A DNA stretch of 64,000 nucleotides from Rhodobiaceae bacterium (GCA_002704755.1 PAHC01000011.1:90033-154032), one strand, 5' to 3'; positions 38,530 through 46,884 are shown, counted from the stretch's first letter. Program-made: numbers and translations. Notes: generated by a model not told the origin, from the letters alone.

Positions 38530-39576
38530 CTACTCATCAAAACCTACTAAATCAACTATTTTACTTGCCATTTCACGACCGTTTGCGATAGTTATTAGAT
38601 CTAATGTGTCGGCATTTAGTTCACCGAAAGATGCTACCATATCTGAGACACCAGCCCCTGCCCTCAGAGGATATTCATAATTTATATCAGCATACATTTC
38701 TTGGGCGACGTCTTCTGTTAAAAATTCTATAAGCCTTATACCATTCTCAAGGTTTGGAGCGTACTTTGCTAATACTGCTCCTGATAGGTTCATATGTGTG
38801 CCACGACCATCTGTATTAGGCATGATGATTTTGGTATTCGCAGCCCATTTCTTCTGCTGTGGTTCTTTTTCATTTCTTCTCATCTCAGCCATATAGTAAG
38901 TATTACCTATTGATATATCACACTCACCAGAGTAAATGCCTTTTATTTGGTCTCTGTCATTACCTTGTGGTGTTCTAGCAAGGTTTGCTTTTAGACCCCT
39001 TAGCCAATTAGTTACCTCGATTTCACCATGATGGGCAATTAGAGATGAAAATAGGGCTAGATTATAAGCGTTTTGACCAGATCTTATACAAACTCTGCCC
39101 CTCCATTTTGGATCAGCTAATTCTTCATAAGTAATCTCATTTTCAAGAACACGATCTTTTGATGCGAATATAACTCGAGCTCTTGCAGTAAGACCAACCC
39201 AATGACCATTAGGATCACGGTATTGTGGAGGTATATTTGACTCAACAATCCCTGATTGGAAAGAACGTGATACGCCACTATTTACAGCACTACTCAAACG
39301 TCCGATGTCAACTGTTAAAAGTACGTCCGCTGGGCTATTTTCTCCTTCTTGCACCATCTTATCAACAAGACCTTTTCCTGCAAATAAAACATTCACCTTT
39401 ATTCCAGTTTCATCGGTAAATCTATTAAGAATTGGTTCAATCAAATATGGTTGCCTGTATGAATATACATTCACCTCTTCATGGGGCTCCCCTAATGACC
39501 AAGCCTCTGCGTAAGTTGTATTTAGAATAAAAATTGTTATTGAGAAAAGTAGAATTTTTTTCATAAACCTCAACAT
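38530..39576 (-). CDS. Iron(III) ABC transporter substrate-binding protein
   Basis: 348 residues from ATG at 39576, which has AGGTG upstream. Signal peptide (ending TTYAEA), then a class II periplasmic binding protein of the FbpA/FutA type: EVNVYSYRQPYLIEPIL, FTDETGIKVNVLFAGKG, GENSPADVLLTVDIGRL, and a tyrosine pair in IGNTYYMAEM that would coordinate ferric iron. It binds Fe3+ in the periplasm and delivers it to the permease downstream. Confidence 0.92.
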   Translation of the reverse strand: MLRFMKKILLFSITIFILNTTYAEAWSLGEPHEEVNVYSYRQPYLIEPILNRFTDETGIKVNVLFAGKGLVDKMVQEGENSPADVLLTVDIGRLSSAVNSGVSRSFQSGIVESNIPPQYRDPNGHWVGLTARARVIFASKDRVLENEITYEELADPKWRGRVCIRSGQNAYNLALFSSLIAHHGEIEVTNWLRGLKANLARTPQGNDRDQIKGIYSGECDISIGNTYYMAEMRRNEKEPQQKKWAANTKIIMPNTDGRGTHMNLSGAVLAKYAPNLENGIRLIEFLTEDVAQEMYADINYEYPLRAGAGVSDMVASFGELNADTLDLITIANGREMASKIVDLVGFDE

Positions 39577-39663
39577 TTTCACCTAGTTTAGAATTATTAT
39601 AATTTGATGTATGAAAAAATTTCACGCGGGAGAAATACGCTTAAACAAATGATATGTCAATAG

Positions 39664-39852
39664 CTATTTTTTTGTTTTTGTTAATATTTTTGCAGATGCA
39701 ATTATTTCATTCGCAATTTCAATTGCATCATCCGGTGAGAAGTCGAGGGGCAAACTCACCTCATCATTTCTTATGAATATTCTGACCATGCCCTCTGAAG
39801 TTGGACCAACTTGTAAATCTGTTTCTTTATTATGCGATGAATTGATTCCCAT
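39664..39852 (-). CDS. Small conserved alphaproteobacterial protein (DUF6324-like)
   Basis: 62 residues: MGINS start, LQVGPTSEGMVRIFI, LPLDFSPDDAIEIANEI. This resembles the short DUF6324-type proteins of alphaproteobacteria, which start MGIN and have a GPT-EGMVR core and a C-terminal helix. Function unknown, no signal peptide or membrane segment. It is divergent from tRNA-His. Confidence 0.6.
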   Translation of the reverse strand: MGINSSHNKETDLQVGPTSEGMVRIFIRNDEVSLPLDFSPDDAIEIANEIIASAKILTKTKK

Positions 39853-39947
39853 GTCTTGAACTTTCAGTAAAAATGATATAATTGTCTTGATATCAATTAT
39901 TATACCTCTATTATTTTTTTTGGTATAGTTATTATTCGTTTGATTGT

Positions 39948-40024
39948 GCCGCTGTAGCTCAGTTGGTTAGAGCGCCTGATTGTGGATCAGGAGGTCCTTG
40001 GTTCGAATCCAAGCAGTGGTACCA
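39948..40024 (+). tRNA. tRNA-His(GTG), no encoded G-1, A73, CCA encoded
   Basis: Full cloverleaf: acceptor GCCGCTG pairing with CAGTGGT (two G-U pairs), D arm GCTC...GAGC, anticodon stem CCTGA/TCAGG with loop TTGTGGA giving anticodon GTG (39982-39984), T arm CTTGG-TTCGAAT-CCAAG, discriminator A (40021) and encoded CCA. The base before the acceptor (39947) is T and the discriminator is A, so the G-1:C73 identity pair found in most bacteria is absent, as in many alphaproteobacteria. A degenerate copy of its 3' half lies at 41293. Confidence 0.97.
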
Positions 40025-40247
40025 AATTCTACTCAAACTGATTTAACCTTATCTACATAGCCACAACGTTTTTAAACTGAAAATCATTTCTTACATTGAT
40101 GATTCTACTTTATTCGTTGGGGGTATTGTATCATTGAGGTCATTCTATAACAATGTGGGTTAAGAAACCACTCCCCGCCGACATAAAGAAAAATAACAAA
40201 CTCCCATGATGCGTCTAACTTCGAATTAAAATTTTAGACAAATTAGC

Positions 40248-40631
40248 TTACAGCTTAGCAGTAATACTTCCACCCATTAAAACTAGAGGCTCATACTTCG
40301 AGAATAATTCAAAAAATTCATTTATTCTTTCCCATGATTGACCCATTTCTGAGTGCTTATTCAGATGTTCACCATCTATATGAACTTCATTCAGAGAATA
40401 AATGATATTGCCGTTGGTCCCTTTCGATGGATCCATCATATCATTAAACTCAGGTGCCTTTGTTACATAGTATTCTAAAGTATGTAGTTTGCCCTCTTCT
40501 TCCACCAATGAATGAGTATCTTTCATCCAACTAGCGTGTGACTCAATTAATTCATCTACGTGCGCTGCATCTGACTCAGGGACTCTCATGGTAAATCCAA
40601 ATGTTATATTTTCTTTTCCAAAACTCATCAT
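40248..40631 (-). CDS. ABM-like dimeric alpha-beta barrel protein, copy 1
   Basis: 127 residues with a good AAGGAG ribosome binding site. It looks like an antibiotic-biosynthesis-monooxygenase (dimeric ferredoxin-like) domain: a first strand ITFGFTMRVPE, helix HVDELIESHASWMKD, strand YYVTKAPEF, then TNGNIIYSLNEVHIDGEHLNKH. It is paralogous to the gene at 41394-41765 (shared HASWMK, TKA-EF, DP-KG and GNII blocks). No catalytic residue can be assigned. It lies between tRNA-His and the tRNA fragment. Confidence 0.6.
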   Translation of the reverse strand: MMSFGKENITFGFTMRVPESDAAHVDELIESHASWMKDTHSLVEEEGKLHTLEYYVTKAPEFNDMMDPSKGTNGNIIYSLNEVHIDGEHLNKHSEMGQSWERINEFFELFSKYEPLVLMGGSITAKL

Positions 40632-40780
40632 CTATCTCCTTATAATTTATGATTATTGTTACTACTTAATAGGTTGGATAGTATAGGCTTTATAGTCTAT
40701 ATTCATACTTTTTTTCATAAATGATACTTGTTAAATAACTATTACAATCGTAATTTTTGCCTTTCCTTTAAAGCAGAACC

Positions 40781-40823
40781 AGGTAAAAAATAAGTACCTA
40801 ACTTTTTCACAAATTTTTTACCT
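40781..40823. promoter_or_regulatory. Perfect 11-bp inverted repeat in divergent intergenic region
   Basis: AGGTAAAAAAT at 40781-40791 and its exact reverse complement ATTTTTTACCT at 40813-40823, about 32 bases centre to centre (three helical turns). It lies between the divergent ABM copy 1 and NTF2-like genes, about 65 bases before the latter. A possible operator; no regulator gene is adjacent. Confidence 0.35.
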
Positions 40824-40887
40824 CAGTAATAAAAATGCAACAAAAGAATGATACGTATGTATCTGTTACAAAAGAAAGGAAAAAATT

Positions 40888-41256
40888 ATGGACTCAAAAG
40901 AAATAGTACAAAAAGGTTATGATCTCTTTGCAAAAGGTGACATGGAGGGTTTCATGAATATGTTACATGACGACTTTGTTTTCGTATACCCAGGTGATAA
41001 ACACCCATTTTCAGGAACTCATAATAAAGAAGGTTGGCGACAACAATTAATGAAAGTCCCTGAGCTTTGGAGCAATTTTCAAGTAACGGTCGAATCAATG
41101 ATCAGCGAAGGTGATAAAGTTTTTATCAATACAAAAGCAACTGCTGATGGCATGGATACAATTTTTGGACACTACATGGAAGTAAAAGATGATAAGTTAC
41201 TAAAATTTATAGCTTATGATGACACTCTAAGTATGTTCAATGCAATGAAGAAATAA
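40888..41256 (+). CDS. NTF2-like / SnoaL-like protein
   Basis: 122 residues: SKEIVQKGYDLFAKGDMEGFMNMLHDDFVFVYPGD, then FSGTHNKEGWRQQLMKVPEL, and a strand-rich C-terminal half ending KFIAYDDTLSMFNAM. This is the cone-shaped NTF2-like fold typical of small ketosteroid-isomerase or SnoaL-like proteins. Substrate unknown. AAAGGA ribosome binding site. It is flanked by two ABM-like paralogues, hinting at a shared small-molecule role. Confidence 0.7.
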   Translation: MDSKEIVQKGYDLFAKGDMEGFMNMLHDDFVFVYPGDKHPFSGTHNKEGWRQQLMKVPELWSNFQVTVESMISEGDKVFINTKATADGMDTIFGHYMEVKDDKLLKFIAYDDTLSMFNAMKK

Positions 41257-41292
41257 TTTTCGTTAAATTTTATAGCCTTGAATAATCGTGAG

Positions 41293-41330
41293 TCAGGCGA
41301 CCCTTGATTCGAATCCAAGCAGTGGTACCA
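41293..41330 (+). pseudogene. Degenerate 3' half of tRNA-His
   Basis: Thirty-eight bases aligned to 39987-40024 of tRNA-His with four or so mismatches; the last 23 (T loop to CCA) are identical. Weaker similarity extends upstream across the anticodon loop (GTG retained at about 41288-41290), but no 5' acceptor or D arm is present, so it cannot fold as a tRNA. It marks either a tandem duplication or an attachment-site footprint. Confidence 0.85.
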
Positions 41331-41335
41331 TTTTC

Positions 41336-41355
41336 TGGTTAAAATTTTTTAACCA
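41336..41355. repeat. AT-rich inverted repeat between convergent genes
   Basis: TGGTTAAAA, two T, TTTTAACCA: a 9-bp inverted repeat directly after the tRNA-His fragment and before the 3' end of ABM copy 2. It could act as a weak terminator in either direction, but the stem is AT-rich and no long T-run follows. Confidence 0.35.
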
Positions 41356-41393
41356 AAAGAGTCAATGTAAGTTGTTGCATCATTGATTTATAA

Positions 41394-41765
41394 TCACCTA
41401 ATTGAATGATATATGTCGCCTCCTATACTAATAGCTTTTCCATACGCACCAAGAATCTCTACAAATTTTCCAAAGTATTCATTTTTTGAAGCGTTTTCAA
41501 CATGTCGCTCAACACTTTTCATCGATGTAAATTTTTCATTAATTGTAAAGATGATATTTCCAGTAAACCCCTTTGTTGGATCTGTAGGGTCTACAAATTC
41601 TTGTGCCTTTGTAAAATAACAACTTATTAAATGCTCTTTGCCTTCATTTTCCTCTGCATAAAATTCTTTCATCCACGAAGCATGTTTCTTAAATATGTTT
41701 TCAACATCACCAGCATTATCTGATGAAACAACATAACTTAAATTTATACATTTGATTTCTGACAT
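41394..41765 (-). CDS. ABM-like dimeric alpha-beta barrel protein, copy 2
   Basis: 123 residues, paralogue of the gene at 40248-40631: KHASWMKEF, YFTKAQEFVDPTDPTKGFTGNIIFTINE align with the equivalent blocks there, though the rest has diverged strongly. AGGAG ribosome binding site before ATG at 41765. No signal peptide. Like copy 1, it is on the minus strand just downstream of tRNA-His sequence, suggesting that tRNA-plus-gene was duplicated as a unit. Confidence 0.6.
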   Translation of the reverse strand: MSEIKCINLSYVVSSDNAGDVENIFKKHASWMKEFYAEENEGKEHLISCYFTKAQEFVDPTDPTKGFTGNIIFTINEKFTSMKSVERHVENASKNEYFGKFVEILGAYGKAISIGGDIYHSIR

Positions 41766-41800
41766 ATTTCACTCCTATAAAAAAATTACATATATTCTGG

Positions 41801-42037
41801 TTATGAACCCCTTTCCTTATTTTCTTCTTCTAGAATTTTTTTATTAACCTCACCAACATTCATTTCAAAAAGCTTATTAAACTCATCTTCTGTTCCCTTT
41901 TTTCTGTGCCAATCTCTCATTGTAAAAACACCAGCAAACTTCTTCAATTTTTTGTGCTCTTTCCACAGATTGTAGTAAAGGACTGCTAAAATTATCGCAA
42001 TGATTAGAGTCAATAAAAATAATAGGTTAAAATTCAT
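41801..42037 (-). CDS. Small single-pass membrane protein, unknown
   Basis: 78 residues. An N-terminal hydrophobic helix (about 4-23) is followed by a charged cytoplasmic segment (KEHKKLKKFAGVFTMRDWHRKKGTEDEF-type composition, broken here for brevity: rich in K and E). Not recognised. It lies 35 bases upstream of ABM copy 2 on the same strand and may be co-transcribed with it. Divergent from the autotransporter. Confidence 0.5.
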   Translation of the reverse strand: MNFNLLFLLTLIIAIILAVLYYNLWKEHKKLKKFAGVFTMRDWHRKKGTEDEFNKLFEMNVGEVNKKILEEENKERGS

Positions 42038-42165
42038 ATGAGAAGTATATCACTAGTGTCATTTGGCGCAATAGGGTAATTTATGATATGGTCAATCCTG
42101 CATCAGTATTATTATTGAAATAATGTTTTACTAGTATTCTAAAATTGTGAGAAATAATTGAATTT

Positions 42166-44316
42166 ATGAAACATTTGATAATTAGTAAGATTGCTCCAAT
42201 ATTATTTACTTGCTTATTAATCTCTAAGTATGCTTTTTCGGAACAAATCATCAATCAGGATGTAGATCTGACATCGGGATCAATATTGTCTAATGTTATG
42301 GGTTTGACAATCCATGAGTCTATTGGTGGTCCCTTTAGTATAGATAATGAGGGTACAATTGAGGCGTCTAATATTGACTCAAATGGTAATCCAACAATTA
42401 AATTAGAAGTTGGTACGACAATAAATAACTCGGGGCTAATTGATGCATCTGGAAGTGTAAATATCAATTCTATTCATTATATAAATAACTTAGAGAATAA
42501 TTCTTTAATTAATAGTGGGACTATTAGCTCAGGAACCACTGGTGACTATGGTAATGCAATTCACATAGAAGATTCTCATATACGTAAAATTACGAACACC
42601 TCCAATGGCACAATGTCAGTGACTAACTCTTCATTGAATTCAGCCGGTATCAGAGTGAGTGGTGACAGTGTGATTGATACGATAGAAAATGAGGGGATAA
42701 TTTCCTCTAATGGTACAATTTATTCGCGTGGAATAATCTCTATCAATTCTTCATTGATTGACCAAATTACTAATAAAGGAACAATTACTTCGAGTGGTGG
42801 GAGTGAATCTAACCATGGGATAGTTTTTTGGAATAATAGTGATACAACAATATCTAATTCAGGCGATATTGAAGGTTTAGGAGGTTATGGATATGGTATT
42901 AGGATAGGTGGAGATGGAGGCTTTTCTTCATTAACAAACACCGGCACCATCACTGGAAGTCTAAACGCTATTTCGAATAGCGGAGAAATCACAAGCATCT
43001 TCAATTCTGGCTCTATTATCGGTGTATCTGGCTATGGTATTGATAATAGTGGTGGCAATATCTCAAACCTATCCAATGCTCAAAATAATCTAACATTTGT
43101 AGGTAAATTACCTTCAAATTATTTTATCAAGATCAATAATACCAATGACTATGGTAAAATTAATATATCCGATCCATCAGGTTCAATGAATGTTGGAATT
43201 ATGGATAACTCTATAATTACTGAAGGAACATATCAGGGTGTTCTAGTTGGTGTTAACTCTACTAATATAGATATTAGTAATGGCAATTATGCCAGTAATG
43301 AAAATCATTATAAATACAGGATTGAAAGCAATGTATTAAATCAGTGGGACCTTGTTGTTAATGATTTAACAGCCGATGTTAAATGTTCTCTAAATTCCAA
43401 TCATCCAGATTGTCAGAAAACAGATTGTATTTCATCTTCAATAGAAAATGGTTTGAACAACCTAAATAATGGTAATTTTGCGCTGATGAATACATTTGAT
43501 TGTAATAAATTTGGTGAATCGGGTAAATGCATTTCAATTGGAATTAGAAAAATTCAAGTTAATGAACCAAGGTCAGATATTGATGGAATAGTCTTTGTTT
43601 ATGGGCACAAAACTTCTCCAAATAAAAGATGGGGGTTTTTTATTAACTCTAGTACCTCTTATGATACAAATACTAATTTAAGTCTTTCAAATAAGACACC
43701 CTTACTTGGTCTTTATGGTGTTTGGAATGAAAATATAGACCAATCAGGACTACAGATTAAGATAGGAAATTCATACCAATCAACAAATGCGAATATAATC
43801 CGTCCAATTGTTGGGGTTTCAGATAAAGCGGAAGGAGTAACATCTCTTGAATATACCAACATGATGGTTGAATTTAGAAACAACAAGAAAATATCTGAGA
43901 AAATTACAATATCTCCTTATTTTGCAGCTCAATATTCTCAAAAGCGTCAGAAAGGATATACAGAGACTGGAGTCGATTTACCAATTTCATATAATGATAT
44001 TATTGACACCTCATTAACTGCAATTACTGGAATTAAATACAATTATAGAATTAATGATAATAGCATATTTGGGTCATTAGGTTTTGAATATGATATATTT
44101 CATAACACATCAGCATTGACCCCTACTGGTGTTTCAGGATTAACTAGCGTCGATTTAACAAAAAATTATAATCCTAACAGACCGATAATAACATTGGGAT
44201 TCGACCAAAATATTTTTGATAATCAAACAATTGAAGCAAAATTTCAATATCAAGAATTATCTTTCAAAGGTATGAGTGAAACAAATTTATATTTAAATTA
44301 TAAATATTCATTTTAA
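42166..44316 (+). CDS. Autotransporter (type V secretion) with beta-helix passenger
   Basis: 716 residues. Signal peptide (about 1-25, ending KYAFSE). The passenger (about 26-400) is built of short repeats such as ITNKGTIT, LTNTGTITGS and IFNSGSIIG, typical of a right-handed beta-helix. A linker with five cysteines (about 415-465: KCS, PDC, TDC, FDC, GKC) precedes a C-terminal beta-barrel (about 465-716) ending in the outer-membrane signature YKYSF with terminal phenylalanine. No protease triad is obvious, so a surface adhesin-like role is more likely. Cysteines are unusual in autotransporters. Confidence 0.8.
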   Translation: MKHLIISKIAPILFTCLLISKYAFSEQIINQDVDLTSGSILSNVMGLTIHESIGGPFSIDNEGTIEASNIDSNGNPTIKLEVGTTINNSGLIDASGSVNINSIHYINNLENNSLINSGTISSGTTGDYGNAIHIEDSHIRKITNTSNGTMSVTNSSLNSAGIRVSGDSVIDTIENEGIISSNGTIYSRGIISINSSLIDQITNKGTITSSGGSESNHGIVFWNNSDTTISNSGDIEGLGGYGYGIRIGGDGGFSSLTNTGTITGSLNAISNSGEITSIFNSGSIIGVSGYGIDNSGGNISNLSNAQNNLTFVGKLPSNYFIKINNTNDYGKINISDPSGSMNVGIMDNSIITEGTYQGVLVGVNSTNIDISNGNYASNENHYKYRIESNVLNQWDLVVNDLTADVKCSLNSNHPDCQKTDCISSSIENGLNNLNNGNFALMNTFDCNKFGESGKCISIGIRKIQVNEPRSDIDGIVFVYGHKTSPNKRWGFFINSSTSYDTNTNLSLSNKTPLLGLYGVWNENIDQSGLQIKIGNSYQSTNANIIRPIVGVSDKAEGVTSLEYTNMMVEFRNNKKISEKITISPYFAAQYSQKRQKGYTETGVDLPISYNDIIDTSLTAITGIKYNYRINDNSIFGSLGFEYDIFHNTSALTPTGVSGLTSVDLTKNYNPNRPIITLGFDQNIFDNQTIEAKFQYQELSFKGMSETNLYLNYKYSF

Positions 44317-44343
44317 ACATTCAAAATTTTCTAACAAGAACAA

Positions 44344-44793
44344 TTAATGGCATGCTTGATTATATTTTTTTAGTCTCCAATAGTTATATGGCCAAGGGGT
44401 TAAAAAACCAACCAGTAACATTATCGGCACGACCCACCAAGTTAATTTTGCACCACCTGTCAGTAGAACATCAGTCAAATTCATTGCAGCTTCCATTGAT
44501 ATCATTGAAATAAAACTCATCCCCAATGCTGTCTTCAATGCGGACATAAATATTATATTTTGCCGAATAAGAATAATAGTCTCTAAAATTATACTTGTTA
44601 TAAGACCATTACATATTGCAAGGAACATAATAGACATAGTAGACCATGGTATTCCTGTATATTGAAAATATGCAATTGTTCCAAAGTCACCTATTGAACA
44701 TCCAATTAGACACCACTTTGTGTTGTTAGCGCTCCTTCTCCAAGTATGCTTGCACTTCCAATCAAATTTGGATACTAAACTTTCTGCTGTCAT
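44344..44793 (-). CDS. DUF4396 domain-containing membrane protein
   Basis: 149 residues with four hydrophobic segments. DUF4396 features: NTKWCLIGCSIGDFGTI near the N-terminus, SMISMEAAMNLTDVLLTGG in the middle and a C-terminal PWPYNYWRLKKY. The family is of unknown function, sometimes near copper or cytochrome genes; here the neighbours give no clue. It converges on the autotransporter gene. Confidence 0.75.
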   Translation of the reverse strand: MTAESLVSKFDWKCKHTWRRSANNTKWCLIGCSIGDFGTIAYFQYTGIPWSTMSIMFLAICNGLITSIILETIILIRQNIIFMSALKTALGMSFISMISMEAAMNLTDVLLTGGAKLTWWVVPIMLLVGFLTPWPYNYWRLKKYNQACH

Positions 44794-44873
44794 TGTTAGA
44801 ACCTTATGATGTTTGTAATATTAATTATATATGTATATATTATCAAAACGCAAGAATTTGATAGGAGGTATAG

Positions 44874-45137
44874 ATGTCTGATTTTGATATTATCTCACCA
44901 TGCATTAACGTATGCAAATGGGACCCAATTACTGGCTACTGTTATGGCTGTGGTAGAACTCAAAAAGAAAAAAATATTTGGCGTGACGAAAACACATCCA
45001 TAGAATGGAAGACAAAGAATTTATCCGATATAGAACAAAGGCTCAATGGTTGGCAAAAAACTGCATTTCAGGAGTCCTACAAAAGTAAAAAAGTAACTGG
45101 TAACTCGTTAATAAAAGAAAGAAAACTAGCACAATAA
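44874..45137 (+). CDS. DUF1289 domain-containing protein
   Basis: 87 residues; the start at 44874 has a strong AGGAGG ribosome binding site. Four cysteines in SPCINVC and GYCYGCGRT form the DUF1289 pattern, probably binding a metal, followed by IWRDENTSIEW. These small proteins occur widely in Proteobacteria, function unproven. It ends three bases before the convergent ung. Confidence 0.85.
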   Translation: MSDFDIISPCINVCKWDPITGYCYGCGRTQKEKNIWRDENTSIEWKTKNLSDIEQRLNGWQKTAFQESYKSKKVTGNSLIKERKLAQ

Positions 45138-45140
45138 AGT

Positions 45141-45818
45141 TCACAATATTTGCCAGTTAACTTCTTTCTTATTTTTTGATTTCAGATATTCATTTGCTTT
45201 TGAAAACGGTTTTGACCCAAAGAACCCACTATTTGCAGAATAAGGCGATGGATGTGGACTCTGTATAACTAAATTAGAGTTCAGATCTATAGAACTACAC
45301 TTTTCTTGTGCTTTCTTCCCCCATAAGATATATACAATGCCACTTTTGTTATTATTTAGTAGTTCTAAAACCCTATCTGTAAATTTTTCCCATCCCATAT
45401 TTGAGTGAGAGGCGGGTTTACCCTGCTCAACAGTTAAAATACTATTCAGCAGAAGTACACCCTGTTTACACCAACTTGATAAATTACCATTATTTGATAT
45501 TGGGATATCCAAATCATTATTTAATTCTTTGTAGATGTTTTGAAGAGATGGCGGTAACTTAATTCCGTCCTGAACAGAAAAACTTAATCCATGTGCTTGA
45601 CCTTTTCCATGGTATGGATCTTGTCCCAATATTACAATCTTAACATCATCAAATTTTGTTAGTTCAAATGCATTGAAAATTAAATGACTGGGCGGATAAA
45701 TCGATTTGTTTTTACTTTTTTCTTGCCTCAAAAAAGTGCTTAAATCTCGCATGTAAGGCTTAGAAAACTCATCTATTAGGTGCTCCTTCCATGAGTTTTC
45801 AATCATTACATCTGTCAT
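45141..45818 (-). CDS. ung: Uracil-DNA glycosylase
   Basis: Family 1 UDG removing uracil from DNA. 225 residues. Water-activating motif GQDPYHG (aspartate about residue 67), LLLNSILTVEQGKPASH, VYILWGKKAQEK and the DNA-intercalating HPSPYSANSGFFGSKPF. Standard length. It is downstream of the catabolic minus operon by 22 bases but functionally unrelated. Confidence 0.96.
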   Translation of the reverse strand: MTDVMIENSWKEHLIDEFSKPYMRDLSTFLRQEKSKNKSIYPPSHLIFNAFELTKFDDVKIVILGQDPYHGKGQAHGLSFSVQDGIKLPPSLQNIYKELNNDLDIPISNNGNLSSWCKQGVLLLNSILTVEQGKPASHSNMGWEKFTDRVLELLNNNKSGIVYILWGKKAQEKCSSIDLNSNLVIQSPHPSPYSANSGFFGSKPFSKANEYLKSKNKKEVNWQIL

Positions 45819-45839
45819 AACGGTATGTGTATTAGTTAA

Positions 45840-46862
45840 TTAACCAATTACTTCATCATTGCTAGCAGCTTCACCATAAACTTCCGGATTAAGAACATCA
45901 AACGGGCGTTTCCCACCAAGAAATCTCTCTATATTATGCACAGCTCTCATTGCCATCTCATCCCTTGTCTCTCTTGCTGCAGATCCAATATGCGGCGTCA
46001 TTACTACATTTTCTAATTCATAAAGACCTTTTCTTGGTCCAGGATTTTGCTCCGGAACTTCAATCTCATATACATCAAGTCCAGCGCCCAATATTTGACC
46101 AGACCTGAGGGCATTTTCAAGTGCTTCTTCATCTAGAATTGGCCCTCGTGAGGTATTAATTAAGATTGATGTTGGTTTCATGAGTGAGAGTAAATATTCG
46201 CCAACTAGTCCTTTTGTATCATTAGTTAACGATGTACATAATACGACAAAATCTGCCTCCATGAATAAGTCCTCAATTGCTCTATATTCAGCATTTCCAA
46301 GGACAAATTCTTCTACTGCTGATAATCTTTGCCTTTTATGGTAAATAACCTTCATATCACATGCAGCCGCTCGTTTTGCAACTCCTGTACCAACAGCGCC
46401 CATACCAACGATACCAATAGTTTTACCATATAAACGTGACCCTAAAAATGAAGTTGATTGATTTTGTGTCCATTTTCCTTCTTGGAGATACCTGTGTGCT
46501 TCTGGTAATCTCCAAGCTGTGGACATCAATAGAGCAAATGTAAACTCTGCAGTTGTCTTACTAACAAAATTTGGAATCCCGCATAATGGTACTTTTCTTT
46601 CTGAGCATGCCTTTTTATCAACAAATGTAGCCTTCATATGCATTGCCGAAACTAATTTTAAGGGCTTAGCCGCCATTATAATTTCTCGATCAAACTCAAC
46701 CTCGCCTAATGCATAAAGTATATCTTTATCTGTCACCTCTTTTAAGATTTCATCATGTGGCATTGGGCCATCAGTACCTGTATACATTGTAACATCTCCA
46801 ATAGTCTTTAATTTTTCATATGCTACTTTTGAAATTTCTTGTGGAATGAATATTTTTACCAT
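45840..46862 (-). CDS. D-isomer-specific 2-hydroxyacid dehydrogenase
   Basis: 340 residues from ATG at 46862 (MVKIFIPQEISK), preceded by GGGAG. NAD-binding motif GIVGMGAVGTGVAKR (about 150-165), catalytic arginine in NTSRGPILDEEAL, the glutamate in the following loop, and histidine in MTPHIGSAARE, all intact. It interconverts a 2-hydroxyacid and 2-oxoacid; substrate unknown. Last gene of the five-gene catabolic operon, 22 bases after the TPP enzyme, whose product or substrate could be its 2-oxoacid. Confidence 0.88.
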   Translation of the reverse strand: MVKIFIPQEISKVAYEKLKTIGDVTMYTGTDGPMPHDEILKEVTDKDILYALGEVEFDREIIMAAKPLKLVSAMHMKATFVDKKACSERKVPLCGIPNFVSKTTAEFTFALLMSTAWRLPEAHRYLQEGKWTQNQSTSFLGSRLYGKTIGIVGMGAVGTGVAKRAAACDMKVIYHKRQRLSAVEEFVLGNAEYRAIEDLFMEADFVVLCTSLTNDTKGLVGEYLLSLMKPTSILINTSRGPILDEEALENALRSGQILGAGLDVYEIEVPEQNPGPRKGLYELENVVMTPHIGSAARETRDEMAMRAVHNIERFLGGKRPFDVLNPEVYGEAASNDEVIG

Positions 46863-46884
46863 CTTTTTTCTCCCTGTTTTATTT

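Noticed and set aside
40025..41292. Intact mobile element between tRNA-His and its 3' fragment
   Set aside because: No integrase, transposase or terminal inverted repeats; only small non-mobile genes. Kept only as a possible att footprint.
44806..45003. Open frame overlapping the DUF1289 gene
   Set aside because: The DUF1289 frame has the strong AGGAGG site and the cysteine pattern; the other frame has neither.
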